54,021 bases of DNA, taken from contig JAJFIJ010000372.1 of NCBI GenBank assembly GCA_021775105.1, positions 1 through 54,021 of the forward strand. The letters run 5' to 3'. Positions 43,868 through 52,462 of the stretch are shown here, one piece after another; within the stretch, counting starts at the first letter, position 1, and each line of letters starts with the position of its first letter. Made by a program: the position numbers and the translations under genes. Origin of the DNA: Rhodospirillales bacterium (GTDB lineage: Bacteria > Pseudomonadota > Alphaproteobacteria > Rhodospirillales > Casp-alpha2). The notes under the pieces were generated by a model, which was not told the origin of the DNA, did not search any database, and worked only from the letters and a program-made list of their open reading frames with translations.

Positions 43868-44484
43868 CGTTTTTCTCCCTGATTTTTATGTTGCAGACCC
43901 TGAAGAAACGTATGCGTCAGGGTTTTTGCCATATCCTTGAAATTGTCATCGCCAACCACACCCAATTTTCCGCTGGCTTCCAGCGCGTAGATACCATGCA
44001 GTCCCGCCCACAAAACGCGCGCGGTATGCGCTGTTTGATCCGGTTGTCCCTCCTCAAACAGAGGCGACAATGCATCGGCAAGAAGGTTCAGAACCCGGTC
44101 AATCTTGGCCTGGTACCAGTCCGGCAACTCTCCTGCGCCGTCAGGCCGAACATAGTCAAACAACGCGGCCCAAAGGCCGGGATGCTCCGGGAGAAACCGG
44201 AGATAGGAATCAAGCAGGGCATCGACATCGGCATTGGGGTCACCTGTTACAGGAACCGCACTCAAGGCATCAAACAACAATTCCAGCGTCAGGGCATTCA
44301 GATGCAGGATCATGTCATCAAGATTTTCAAATACATTATACAGGGTGCCCGGTGAATAGCCGATCGCATCGGCGACGTTGCGGGCCGTCAGGGCGTGAAG
44401 ACCACCAGTCTCGACAATCCGCTCCGCGGCGATAAGCGCAAGGATGTAAAGCTGTTCCCGACTATGTTCCGAGCGCCGTGCCAT
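43864..44484 (-). CDS. TetR-family regulator
   Basis: 206-aa repressor with an N-terminal HTH (ALTARNVADAIGYSPGTLYNVFENLDDMI, residues ~30-60) and a C-terminal ligand domain of the WHG type (VLWAGLHGIYALE). The ATG at 44484 (MARRSEHSREQ) is preferred over an upstream in-frame start at 44499. It is the first gene of the overlapping lipid operon, and two palindromes lie just upstream, so autoregulation of the operon is likely. The ligand is probably a lipid or fatty acyl compound by context. Confidence 0.88.
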   Translation of the reverse strand: MARRSEHSREQLYILALIAAERIVETGGLHALTARNVADAIGYSPGTLYNVFENLDDMILHLNALTLELLFDALSAVPVTGDPNADVDALLDSYLRFLPEHPGLWAALFDYVRPDGAGELPDWYQAKIDRVLNLLADALSPLFEEGQPDQTAHTARVLWAGLHGIYALEASGKLGVVGDDNFKDMAKTLTHTFLQGLQHKNQGEKR

Positions 44485-44502
44485 GTGAACTCCCTGCAAT
44501 TA

Positions 44503-44541
44503 TTGAACGCTGTTCAAAACAGTAATTGAACAACGTTCAAT
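44503..44541. promoter_or_regulatory. Paired TetR-type operators
   Basis: TTGAACGCTGTTCAA (44503-44517) and ATTGAACAACGTTCAAT (44525-44541) are two near-identical palindromes, centres 23 bp apart, in the gap between tetR and the divergent ABC exporter operon. They start 19 bp upstream of the tetR ATG. They are the obvious binding sites for the TetR protein; control of the divergent exporter as well is possible. Confidence 0.75.
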
Positions 44542-44666
44542 AAGCAATATCTAATTTCCATCTTAAATTTTGGAGAAATCGAATTTCAGGGACTTGCCTG
44601 ACAAAAATTGCTGAATATATGTTCCCGAGAAATACTTATTGCCGGACTGCAACGAGACAGGTACAC

Positions 44667-45635
44667 ATGCCGGAAATGATTGTCCTCAATGGTTTAACCA
44701 AACAGTTTGGCCCGCTTCTGGCCGTCGACAATGTCACGTTCAGCGTTGGCAAGGGTCAGGTGCTGGGGTTCCTCGGCCCCAATGGGGCGGGCAAATCAAC
44801 AACCATGAAAATGATCGCCGGTTTTCTTGAACCGAGCGCCGGAACCGCAGAAGTTGCCGGGTTCGAAATCAGCAAATCACCGGTCGAAGTCAAGAAGCGG
44901 ATCGGTTATCTGCCCGAAGGCGCGCCAACGTATGGCGACATGACACCCTCCAGCTTTCTTGAATTTATCGCCGAAATTCGCGGATTCGACGGCACCGACA
45001 AGGCCCGGCGGGTTGCCGAGGTCGTTGAAAAAGTCCACCTCAGGGAGGTTCTGAACCAGTCCATCGATACCCTGTCCAAGGGTTACAAACGCCGGGTCGG
45101 GCTGGCCCAGGCTATCCTGCATGATCCCGACGTTCTTCTTCTTGATGAACCGACCGACGGGCTGGACCCCAACCAGAAACATCATGTGCGCGGGCTGATC
45201 CAAGAAATGGCCGCAGATAAGGCGATTATCGTTTCGACCCATATTCTGGAAGAAGTTGAAGCCGTTTGTTCGCGCGCCATAATCATCGCTCACGGACGAA
45301 TTGTCGCCGACGGTACACCTGAAGAATTGCTGGCCCGCGATCCCAATCACAACGCCATCATGGTGCGCGTATCGAGCGAACATCGCGCCGAGGTCGAAGC
45401 CGGTCTTGAAGGCCTTGCACCCTTCAGCCAGATCGACGGACATCGCAACACAACCGACAATACCCTGTTGAGGGTCCTCAGTGACGGCGACCCGTCAGTT
45501 ATCGCCCGGATCAGCGACTGCATCCGTGAAAAAAATCTGCCCGTCGATGAAATCTATGTCGAAAAAGGGGCGCTTGATGATGTATTCCGTCAGATCACCG
45601 CAGAGGACAAACCGGGCGAGGTGACCGATGCGTAA
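44667..45635 (+). CDS. ABC exporter ATPase, Gld-type operon
   Basis: 322-aa ABC ATPase: Walker A GPNGAGKST, signature LSKGYKRRVGLAQ, Walker B VLLLDEPTDGLD, H-loop STHILEEV, then a C-terminal extension of ~100 residues. The ATG at 44667 (MPEMIVLNGL) has AGG upstream and is preferred over 44619. It is the first gene of a four-gene operon with an ABC-2 permease, an ABC-type auxiliary protein and a DUF4340 protein. Substrate unknown; similar operons are called GldA/GldFG-like. Confidence 0.92.
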   Translation: MPEMIVLNGLTKQFGPLLAVDNVTFSVGKGQVLGFLGPNGAGKSTTMKMIAGFLEPSAGTAEVAGFEISKSPVEVKKRIGYLPEGAPTYGDMTPSSFLEFIAEIRGFDGTDKARRVAEVVEKVHLREVLNQSIDTLSKGYKRRVGLAQAILHDPDVLLLDEPTDGLDPNQKHHVRGLIQEMAADKAIIVSTHILEEVEAVCSRAIIIAHGRIVADGTPEELLARDPNHNAIMVRVSSEHRAEVEAGLEGLAPFSQIDGHRNTTDNTLLRVLSDGDPSVIARISDCIREKNLPVDEIYVEKGALDDVFRQITAEDKPGEVTDA

Positions 45636-46362
45636 CATCTCGATCATCGCCAAACGTGAACTCAAGGGCTACTTCGCAACGCCTGTGGCCTATGTCTTCA
45701 TCGTTATCTTCCTCGCCATGACCGGCGCATTTGCCTTTTATATCGGCAATTTTTTTGACCGCGGGCGCGCCGATCTGGATGCATTTTTCCAGTTTCATCC
45801 CTGGCTGTATCTTCTTCTGATCCCGGCCATTTCCATGCGCTTATGGGCCGAAGAAAGAAAATCAGGCACCATCGAGATGCTGATGACGCTGCCGATTACC
45901 ACCACATCGGCAGTGTTGGGCAAATTTCTTGCGGCCTGGGGTTTCGCCGCCATTGCGCTGATCCTGACGGCGCCTATGTGGATCACGGTTAACGTGCTCG
46001 GCAATCCGGACAACGGCGTGATTTTCGCCAGTTATGTCGGCAGCTGGTTTATGGCCGGAGCTTTTCTCGCCATCGGATCGTGCGTGTCAGCGATTACCAA
46101 AAATCAGGTTGTCGCTTTTATTATTGCCGCGACCGTCTGCTTCCTGTTCACCATGAGCGGGCTTGAACTGGTGCTCAATTTCTTCCGACTGTGGGCGCCT
46201 GACCTGCTGGTCGAAACCATTGCATCAATGAGTTTCCTGACCCATTTCCGTGCCGTGATGAACGGTGTCATCGATATTCGTGACCTGATCTTTTTTTCAT
46301 CCCTGATCGCCTTCTGGCTATTTGCCAACGTGATCATTGTCGATCTCAAGAAGTCAGCCTGA
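45628..46362 (+). CDS. ABC-2 type permease (GldF-like)
   Basis: 244-aa membrane protein with six hydrophobic helices and ABC-2 features: amphipathic start (ISIIAKRELKGYFATPVAYVF), FFQFHPWLYLLLIPAISMRLWAEERKSGTIEMLMTLP, and a re-entrant region near the end. It overlaps the ATPase gene by 8 bp and is the membrane half of the exporter. Confidence 0.92.
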   Translation: MRNISIIAKRELKGYFATPVAYVFIVIFLAMTGAFAFYIGNFFDRGRADLDAFFQFHPWLYLLLIPAISMRLWAEERKSGTIEMLMTLPITTTSAVLGKFLAAWGFAAIALILTAPMWITVNVLGNPDNGVIFASYVGSWFMAGAFLAIGSCVSAITKNQVVAFIIAATVCFLFTMSGLELVLNFFRLWAPDLLVETIASMSFLTHFRAVMNGVIDIRDLIFFSSLIAFWLFANVIIVDLKKSA

Positions 46363-46372
46363 GGGGGGCGTG

Positions 46373-48232
46373 ATGAACACCACGGATCGCTCGAAACTGT
46401 CTGTCATGGGATTGCTGTTGGCCGCCGTACTGTTTCTGGCCGTTAATATCTTCTCCAATTCAACGTTCAAGGCCATCCAGTTGGACCTGACCGAGGAAAA
46501 TCTGTTTACCCTGTCGGACGGAACGCGGACGGCGTTATCGAAGATTGACGAGCCGATCAAGGTGAGATTGTTTTTCAGCAAGATCTTGAGTGAGCAGAGC
46601 CCCGCACATGCAACCTACTTCAAGCGGGTCAAGGAGCTGTTGGGCCAGTACGTCAATATTTCCGGCGGCAAGATTGAGCTAGAGCTGCATGACCCGGAAC
46701 CGTTCTCTGACGCCGAAGATCTTGCCGTATCATTCGGTTTGCAGGGCGTACCGGTAACTGCCGGTGGCGATCTCGGTTATTTCGGACTGGCCGCGACCAA
46801 TTCTACCGATGACCGGCAGGTGATTGCCTTTCTGACCCCGACCAGAGAGACCTTTCTTGAATATGACCTGACCAAAATGGTCCATTCGCTGGCCAACCCG
46901 ACACGAAAAACTGTTGGCCTGCTGAGTGCACTTCCCGTCAACGGACGACCGGGGCCACAGGTCGGCGGCAGCGGTCGCTGGACGATCATTGATCAGATTA
47001 ACGAGTTTTTCGACGTCACACCGATAACCCGTGAAGCAACCGAATTGCCCGCCGGTCTCGATATCCTGATGATCGTGCACCCCAAGGGCCTGAAAGATGA
47101 CATGTTATATGCCATTGATCAGTTTGTCCTCAACGGTGGGCGGGTCATGGCGTTCGTTGACACCAATGCGGAAACCGCCGCCCGCCCCGGTGCCGGACAG
47201 AAAAACGATCCGGTGTCAGAATTTGACAGGACACTTGAATCCTGGGGCGTGAAGCTGGTCAAGGACAAGGTCGCAGGCGACATAACCACAGCCCGACGGG
47301 TCAATGTCCAGCAGGGCGCAAAGCTGGCGGTTACCGACTATGTTGCCTGGTTATCGTTGAAACCCGGTAACTTTGATGCCGAAGATGTTGCCACGGCGGA
47401 CCTGCAAGTCGTCAATATCGGCACGTCGGGTATCCTTGAGCCGATTGACGGCAAGGGAACGACATTTTCGCCGTTGATGCAGACCAGCCGGCAATCGATG
47501 CAGATTGACCGTGACAAGGTGATGCTGCGCCCGCAGGTGGTCGATCTGTTCAAGAACTTCAAGGCGGAAAACAAAACCCTGACTTTGGCCGCACGGGTCA
47601 CCGGCAAAGCCAAATCGGCGTTTCCCGACAAGGCCAAATCCGGAAAAAATCATATCGATCAGGCGTCATCGCCGATTAACGTAATTGTTGTCGCCGACAC
47701 AGACATGTTGGCCGACGGCCTGTGGGTCGATGCGCAGGAAATGTCGGGCACGAAAATGCTGGTGCCGTTCGCCGGCAACGCCGATTTTGTCATCAACGCG
47801 CTGGAAAATCTGGCCGGCAGCGAGGACCTGATCGGGCTCCGTGCACGCACCCGCATCCCGCGCTCTTTCGATCTGGTCCATGAGATTCGTCAGGCTGCGG
47901 AAATCCGTTACCGGACCAAGGAGCAGGAGCTACAGGACAAGCTGGTGGCCGTCAGGAGCAAGCTGAACAAGCTCATGCGCCGCGAAGCAACAACCGGGGA
48001 ACTGGTGCTGAATTCCAAGGAAAAGCAGCTGATCGAGGAATTCCGGGGCGAGATGAGCGCCATTCGCCTGGAACTTCGTGATGTCCAGCATGCGCTCAGA
48101 AGCGACATCGAACAACTCGATTCGTGGCTCAAGTTTTTTAATATTGCTGCCCTCCCGCTGGTCCTCGGCTTCGCCGTTCTGATTATCGTGGTGTCGCGTC
48201 GCTTCCGGCGCAGACCCATCGCCCAGACCTGA
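46373..48232 (+). CDS. GldG-like ABC auxiliary protein (PF09822)
   Basis: 619-aa protein with a transmembrane helix at each end (~9-30 and ~588-608) and a large periplasmic part between. Typical stretches: FSNSTFKAIQLDLTEENLFTLSDGTRTAL, a YVNISGGKIELELHDPEPFSD region, and a C-terminal coiled coil (QELQDKLVAVRSKLNKLMRRE). The ATG at 46373 follows GAGGGGGG and is preferred over an upstream in-frame start. It is the third gene of the exporter operon; it probably couples the permease to an outer partner or substrate. Confidence 0.88.
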   Translation: MNTTDRSKLSVMGLLLAAVLFLAVNIFSNSTFKAIQLDLTEENLFTLSDGTRTALSKIDEPIKVRLFFSKILSEQSPAHATYFKRVKELLGQYVNISGGKIELELHDPEPFSDAEDLAVSFGLQGVPVTAGGDLGYFGLAATNSTDDRQVIAFLTPTRETFLEYDLTKMVHSLANPTRKTVGLLSALPVNGRPGPQVGGSGRWTIIDQINEFFDVTPITREATELPAGLDILMIVHPKGLKDDMLYAIDQFVLNGGRVMAFVDTNAETAARPGAGQKNDPVSEFDRTLESWGVKLVKDKVAGDITTARRVNVQQGAKLAVTDYVAWLSLKPGNFDAEDVATADLQVVNIGTSGILEPIDGKGTTFSPLMQTSRQSMQIDRDKVMLRPQVVDLFKNFKAENKTLTLAARVTGKAKSAFPDKAKSGKNHIDQASSPINVIVVADTDMLADGLWVDAQEMSGTKMLVPFAGNADFVINALENLAGSEDLIGLRARTRIPRSFDLVHEIRQAAEIRYRTKEQELQDKLVAVRSKLNKLMRREATTGELVLNSKEKQLIEEFRGEMSAIRLELRDVQHALRSDIEQLDSWLKFFNIAALPLVLGFAVLIIVVSRRFRRRPIAQT

Positions 48233-48255
48233 TTACAAGCGGGAAAAGGAGAAAC

Positions 48256-49320
48256 ATGACCATGACACCCCGGACACTCACCCTGCTGGCGATGGCAACG
48301 GCCCTGAGCGTTGCCGCAGCCGGTTATGCTGTCAGTCGGGAGGCCGGGTTCATGACCGCCAGCCGCGGCGAGGTGATATTCCCCGATCTCGGCAAACGCA
48401 TAGATGAGGTCAGCAAGATTGAAATTCGCACCGTTGACCGGACAATGACCATGAAACAGGGTAAAGGGGGCTGGATCATGGTCGAAAGCGGCGGTTATGC
48501 GCTGCAGTCAAAAATTGTCAAAGGCGCAATTCTTGGGGTTGCCAGCCTGACCTATGTGGAAGCAAAAACACGTCAGGCCGATAAATATCAGAAGCTTGAA
48601 CTGCGTGACCCGGAAACGGCGGAATCGCACGGGCGCGGGGTCCGGATATACACCAAAAACGGCGACAGGCTGGCCGATACGATCCTCGGCAAGGTGCGCT
48701 ACGATATGCCCGGCACGACCCGCGATGGCGTTTATATCCGCCAGCCCGGCAACCCGCAGACATGGCTGGCACTTGGTCAGGTCGATATTTCCAGACTGCC
48801 GTCTGACTGGCTGAAACAGGAAATTGTCAATATCAATTCCGATCGTGTCAAATCGGCTGAAACCCGTCATCCGGACGGAGAGGTCATCAGCGTCTCCAAA
48901 CAGGCACCAACGGATCGGAACTTCGTGATGGCCGGCATCCCGGAAAACAAAAAACTGAAATACGACCGCGACCCGGACAATATTGCTACGGTACTGGAAA
49001 ACTTCGAGCTTGATGATGCGCGGCGAGTATCGGATGTTTCATTCGATCCCGAACAGACCATCAGCACCCGGATCACGACTTTCGACGGTCTGAATGTCGC
49101 CATCAAAATGTTCACAGAGAAAAAAGGCGGTGCCAGCAAACCACAGTACTGGGTCACCCTGTCTGCCAGCGCAACCGACACCTCCCCTGAACGTCAGAAA
49201 GAAGTATCCGAGATAAACGCCCACACCACACCGTGGGTGTACCAGATCCCCGGATACAAGGCATCGCGCCTGAACAAGCGCATGTCGGAAATACTTAAAG
49301 ACAAGGAACCCGCCACCTAG
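48256..49320 (+). CDS. DUF4340-domain protein
   Basis: 354-aa protein with an N-terminal signal anchor (residues ~7-24) and a DUF4340 periplasmic domain (FPDLGKRIDEVSKIEI, then VSFDPEQTISTRITTFDGLNVAIKMF). DUF4340 genes nearly always follow GldG-like genes, as here (24 bp gap). Function unknown; probably an extracytoplasmic subunit of the exporter. Confidence 0.88.
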   Translation: MTMTPRTLTLLAMATALSVAAAGYAVSREAGFMTASRGEVIFPDLGKRIDEVSKIEIRTVDRTMTMKQGKGGWIMVESGGYALQSKIVKGAILGVASLTYVEAKTRQADKYQKLELRDPETAESHGRGVRIYTKNGDRLADTILGKVRYDMPGTTRDGVYIRQPGNPQTWLALGQVDISRLPSDWLKQEIVNINSDRVKSAETRHPDGEVISVSKQAPTDRNFVMAGIPENKKLKYDRDPDNIATVLENFELDDARRVSDVSFDPEQTISTRITTFDGLNVAIKMFTEKKGGASKPQYWVTLSASATDTSPERQKEVSEINAHTTPWVYQIPGYKASRLNKRMSEILKDKEPAT

Positions 49321-49451
49321 GCGCGCTGTTTCGGGGATTTGCTGATCTTTCTATTTACCGCTGTTAACATCTGCACGTGACGGATCGTGGGACACACAAA
49401 CACGATATGATATAATTGTTGCCAACCAGAACAGCAAACTTGGCAGACGAG

Positions 49452-50000
49452 ATGACTGGATATCTTTGGTTTTTGACACGCCGTTTTGCCATTGCTGCGG
49501 TCTTCGTCACGGGGCTTGTCACCCTGGCCGCCTCGGTCACCGCATCAGAGAATAAGCCCAAGGATGAAGCCGCCTGGATTGTCCCGACCCATATCCAGCT
49601 GTCGCCCTTGATGGTGCCGGTAGCGGGTCGGCGTTCGGCTCCGATCACCATTTATCTGGAAGCCGCGGACAAAAAATTTGTCGGCAACATCTGCAATTAT
49701 GTTCCCCGTGTGCGCGATGCCATCCTCAAGGTACTGTCACGCAACCCGGTCCCGGTCAGGAAGCGCAAACTGATTTTGAGCGGATTGGCGCGTCAGCTTC
49801 TCAACCCGATGAACAAAGTCATCGGCAACAAAATCATCGGCGACCGGCAAATCAAGGAAGTCTATATTGTTGCCGGTGCGGTGCGAATGGGCGGCGGCAG
49901 TATTTCAAGGTTACCATTTGCACAGATCAATGGCTGCCAGAGCATCCGTCAGGCCGAAGCGGCGCGGATGAAGGCGGAGGCGGCTAAAGAAAATCAATGA
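49452..50000 (+). CDS. FliL-like membrane-anchored protein
   Basis: 182-aa protein with an N-terminal transmembrane/signal segment (residues ~8-30), a beta-rich middle (THIQLSPLMVPVAGRRSAPITIYLEA) and an alpha/beta end (PMNKVIGNKIIGDRQIKEVYIVAGAVRMGGG). The pattern resembles FliL-type basal-body proteins, but no flagellar gene is nearby. The ATG at 49452 is chosen over an in-frame TTG at 49416. Not firmly assigned. It has a terminator directly downstream. Confidence 0.65.
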   Translation: MTGYLWFLTRRFAIAAVFVTGLVTLAASVTASENKPKDEAAWIVPTHIQLSPLMVPVAGRRSAPITIYLEAADKKFVGNICNYVPRVRDAILKVLSRNPVPVRKRKLILSGLARQLLNPMNKVIGNKIIGDRQIKEVYIVAGAVRMGGGSISRLPFAQINGCQSIRQAEAARMKAEAAKENQ

Positions 50001-50031
50001 CCCCCCGTTCTATTGACACGGCGGGGTTTTC
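50001..50031 (+). terminator. Terminator after the FliL-like gene
   Basis: CCCCCCGT (50001-50008) pairs with ACGGCGGGG (50018-50026, one bulge) and is followed by TTTT. It lies immediately after the stop codon. Confidence 0.75.
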
Positions 50032-50051
50032 AGCCAAATTAACAGTATAAC

Positions 50052-50149
50052 GTCCCCGTGCGTGAGAACGGTCTGCGCGCGGGACAGGTGCCTTTGTAAA
50101 AAGGGCCTGATTTAATCCGTACTCGCTCATATCCGGAGGAGCACGTCAG
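50052..50149 (+). promoter_or_regulatory. ROSE-like RNA thermometer in the hsp20 5' leader
   Basis: Three consecutive hairpins can be drawn: 50052-50085 (about 10 bp, one bulge), 50085-50110, and 50120-50145. In the last, TCGCT at 50123-50127 faces the AGGA of the ribosome-binding site at 50137-50140. U(U/C)GCU against the Shine-Dalgarno region is the ROSE hallmark of alphaproteobacterial small heat-shock genes. A TATAAC -10-like box precedes it (50046-50051). Heat would open the hairpin and allow translation. Confidence 0.6.
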
Positions 50150-50614
50150 ATGTCAAGAATGTCTGCCTTTAACAGTCCGCTGTTGCTGGGTTTCGAGAAT
50201 TTCGAGCGTATGCTTGATCGCGCATCGAAGGCCTCTGCCGAAGGCTACCCGCCCTACAACATTGAACAAACGTCGGAACACGGTCTGCGCATCACGCTCG
50301 CGGTTGCCGGGTTTTCCATGGAAGACCTCAATGTCACGATGGAAGATAATGAACTGGTTATTCGCGGCCGTCATGCCGACGATGGCAAGGACCGGGTGTT
50401 TGTTCACCGCGGTATTGCCTCGCGCCAGTTTCAGAGAAGTTTTGTTCTGACCGAGGAGATAGAAGTTACCGGGGCAACCCTTGATAACGGTCTGCTGCAC
50501 ATAGAACTTGAGCGAATCCTGCCGGAACCGGAGATTCGCACCATCAAGATTGACGCGGCAAACGGAACAAAAAACAACGCCAAGCCGAAAATGATCAATG
50601 TCGAATCCGATTGA
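50150..50614 (+). CDS. Hsp20 small heat-shock protein
   Basis: 154-aa alpha-crystallin-domain chaperone (IbpA-like). Domain ~35-135: YNIEQTSEHGLRITLAVAGF, MEDLNVTMEDNELVIRG, and LDNGLLHIELERILPEPE, followed by the short C-terminal tail. It binds unfolding proteins in the cytoplasm. GGAGGAG upstream is a strong ribosome site that appears masked by a ROSE-type hairpin. A DUF1150 gene follows, a pairing common in Alphaproteobacteria. Confidence 0.93.
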   Translation: MSRMSAFNSPLLLGFENFERMLDRASKASAEGYPPYNIEQTSEHGLRITLAVAGFSMEDLNVTMEDNELVIRGRHADDGKDRVFVHRGIASRQFQRSFVLTEEIEVTGATLDNGLLHIELERILPEPEIRTIKIDAANGTKNNAKPKMINVESD

Positions 50615-50679
50615 TCAACGCCTTCGAAATCCAGAGCAGTCCTGGCCATCTTCGGGAGGACTCAAAAAGGAGTTTCAAA

Positions 50680-50925
50680 ATGACCAAATACAATCAGATT
50701 AGAAAACGTGACGATCAGGACTCCCGGGCTCCTCTGATGAGCCGGGCCGATTTTGCCAATTGGGGTTCAGACCGGATCGCCTATGTCCGCCGGTCCCGGC
50801 AAGGAGGCATAAACGGTTATGCCGTACATACTGCTGACGGGCGCGAAGTCGGGTTCGCCGAAACCTTTGATCTGGCCGCCGCCGGGGTCCTGCAACACGA
50901 CCTGTATCCGCTCAGCGTTCACTAG
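50680..50925 (+). CDS. DUF1150 family protein
   Basis: 81-aa protein with the DUF1150 core IAYVRRSRQGGINGYAVHTADGREVGFA. Function unknown. AAGGAG lies 8 nt before the ATG at 50680; the frame is open further up to 50611, but that part overlaps the hsp20 end and looks non-coding. Likely part of the heat-shock transcript. Confidence 0.85.
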   Translation: MTKYNQIRKRDDQDSRAPLMSRADFANWGSDRIAYVRRSRQGGINGYAVHTADGREVGFAETFDLAAAGVLQHDLYPLSVH

Positions 50926-50973
50926 GATCAGGACCCATTAATTCCATCCATTCTGCGGAGGCGGTTTCCCCGC

Positions 50974-50990
50974 TCTCCCGACAGGAGAGG
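50974..50990. repeat. Small hairpin between DUF1150 and the solute-binding gene
   Basis: CTCTCC-CGACA-GGAGAG inverted repeat, GC-rich, in the 137-bp gap between convergent genes. Possible weak terminator; no T-run follows. Confidence 0.3.
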
Positions 50991-51062
50991 GCGCGTCGGC
51001 GATGTGGTTCGTCGGCAAGCGTTCTTGATGCAACGGAGGAGATGGAAGAAAATTTCGTGTTT

Positions 51063-51809
51063 TCACTCAGGCCCGGCGGAATTCAGCCGCTCAACCAGCC
51101 GTCCGAATGAGCCGTCTTTTTTCATACTATCGACCGCTCGGTCAAATTCGTTGATGAATTTTCCAAAGAATGGTGACTTGTTTGAAATCATGAGAGCAAA
51201 CTCGGGGCTCGGGTAAATTTTCGGTAAAATGCGTACCCGATCAACCAATCCAAGGCGTCGCACCGCCGCTGACGTAACGGCCGTTGGATGAATAACGACG
51301 TCACTTCGACCGCGAGCAACCATTTTCAGGCAATTATCGATGATAGGAACCCGATGGAAGGGAATTCTTCTGGGTTTATAGAATGTATCCACCCAGCCGT
51401 TTCCCAAAACGTCGCAAATTTTCATCATTTTCAAAGACGCATGATCCGGATCATTTTGCAGTTTGCCGACATTGGGACTATTTCCTGCAACAAAAGCCCG
51501 ATAGGCAAGTGAGTAGATATAATTTCTCGACCTTTCTGAAAATTTTAGCCGGGACTTTGTCGGCGTTGTAATAAACCCGTCGGCCTGTCCGGTTTGCATC
51601 ATCGATTGCGCACGCTTCCAGGGAACGCCAAGATGACGTATCTGGTGGCCCATCTTTTCTGCGACAACCGCGTCAACCAGACGCGGCAGGACTCCGGATA
51701 CAGCACCGCCATCTCCCGACGATATCGGCGCCCATTTGTTGGCATATACAATCGTGACGGGATCCCCGAACGCTCCGGACACAGATGTGATCACGAGAAT
51801 AAGGCCCAC
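51063..51809 (-). CDS. Solute-binding protein family 3 (periplasmic)
   Basis: 248-aa protein with an N-terminal signal sequence (MGLILVITSVSGAFG-DP) and the SBP_bac_3 fold: IVYANKWAPIS, GVLPRLVDAVV, PWKRAQSMMQTGQADGF, and LPKIYPSPEFALMISNKSPFF, ending with VDSMKKDGSFGRLVERL. It binds amino acids or other small solutes. No ABC transporter genes are adjacent, so it may serve a distant transporter or a sensor. The start is a GTG at 51809, the only plausible one. Confidence 0.85.
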   Translation of the reverse strand: MGLILVITSVSGAFGDPVTIVYANKWAPISSGDGGAVSGVLPRLVDAVVAEKMGHQIRHLGVPWKRAQSMMQTGQADGFITTPTKSRLKFSERSRNYIYSLAYRAFVAGNSPNVGKLQNDPDHASLKMMKICDVLGNGWVDTFYKPRRIPFHRVPIIDNCLKMVARGRSDVVIHPTAVTSAAVRRLGLVDRVRILPKIYPSPEFALMISNKSPFFGKFINEFDRAVDSMKKDGSFGRLVERLNSAGPE

Positions 51810-51932
51810 AATTACGCGTGCGGTCTTTATTTCCCACTTCTGTCTAAAGCTCCAGCTTACAGGTTCTTTATTATGACAACTTTACGATTCTGCTGTTGAA
51901 TAATTTTTCGCGACCGGTACGTCAGACCCGTT

Positions 51933-52397
51933 TCAGGCCGCCCGGGTTTCCATGCTTTCGGTAAGGATGGCAAACAACCCGTCAGGGGTGTCGGTACCGC
52001 GCAGTTTTTTGCAGACTGATTTATCGCGAAGCAGGCGTGAGACGCGGGCCAGTGCCTTGAGGTGGTCCGCACCGGCCGATTCCGGGGCCAGCAGAAGAAA
52101 GATCAGATCAACCGGCTGATCATCAATCGCCTGAAATTCAACCGGCTGTTCAAGGCGCGCAAACAGGCCGTGAAGGCGCTCAAGGCTGGCCAGTTTGCCA
52201 TGAGGAATGGCGATGCCATTACCAACACCCGTTGTCCCCAGCCGTTCACGTTCCATCAGAACATCGAATACCGCACGTTCATGTTCGCCGGAAATTTCAG
52301 CGGCGCGGCGCGCCAGTTCCTGGAGCGCCTGTTTTTTACTGGTAACGCGCAAGCTGGCAACCACTTCTTCAGACGATATAAGATCGTTGATCTCCAT
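51933..52397 (-). CDS. ptsN: PtsN, nitrogen-regulatory EIIA-Ntr
   Basis: 154-aa PTS EIIA of the fructose-mannitol class, with phosphorylatable His66 (GIAIPHGKL) and the ERLGTTGVGNG loop. It relays phosphate from EI-Ntr/NPr to control potassium and nitrogen responses. It is the last gene of rpoN-hpf-ptsN, the conserved proteobacterial order. Confidence 0.94.
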   Translation of the reverse strand: MEINDLISSEEVVASLRVTSKKQALQELARRAAEISGEHERAVFDVLMERERLGTTGVGNGIAIPHGKLASLERLHGLFARLEQPVEFQAIDDQPVDLIFLLLAPESAGADHLKALARVSRLLRDKSVCKKLRGTDTPDGLFAILTESMETRAA

Positions 52398-52462
52398 GGG
52401 TCTTCCTTACATGTTGTTGCGCCGGAGCGCGCTATCGTTAAGCGTGGGCAATTGCGCCAGCC

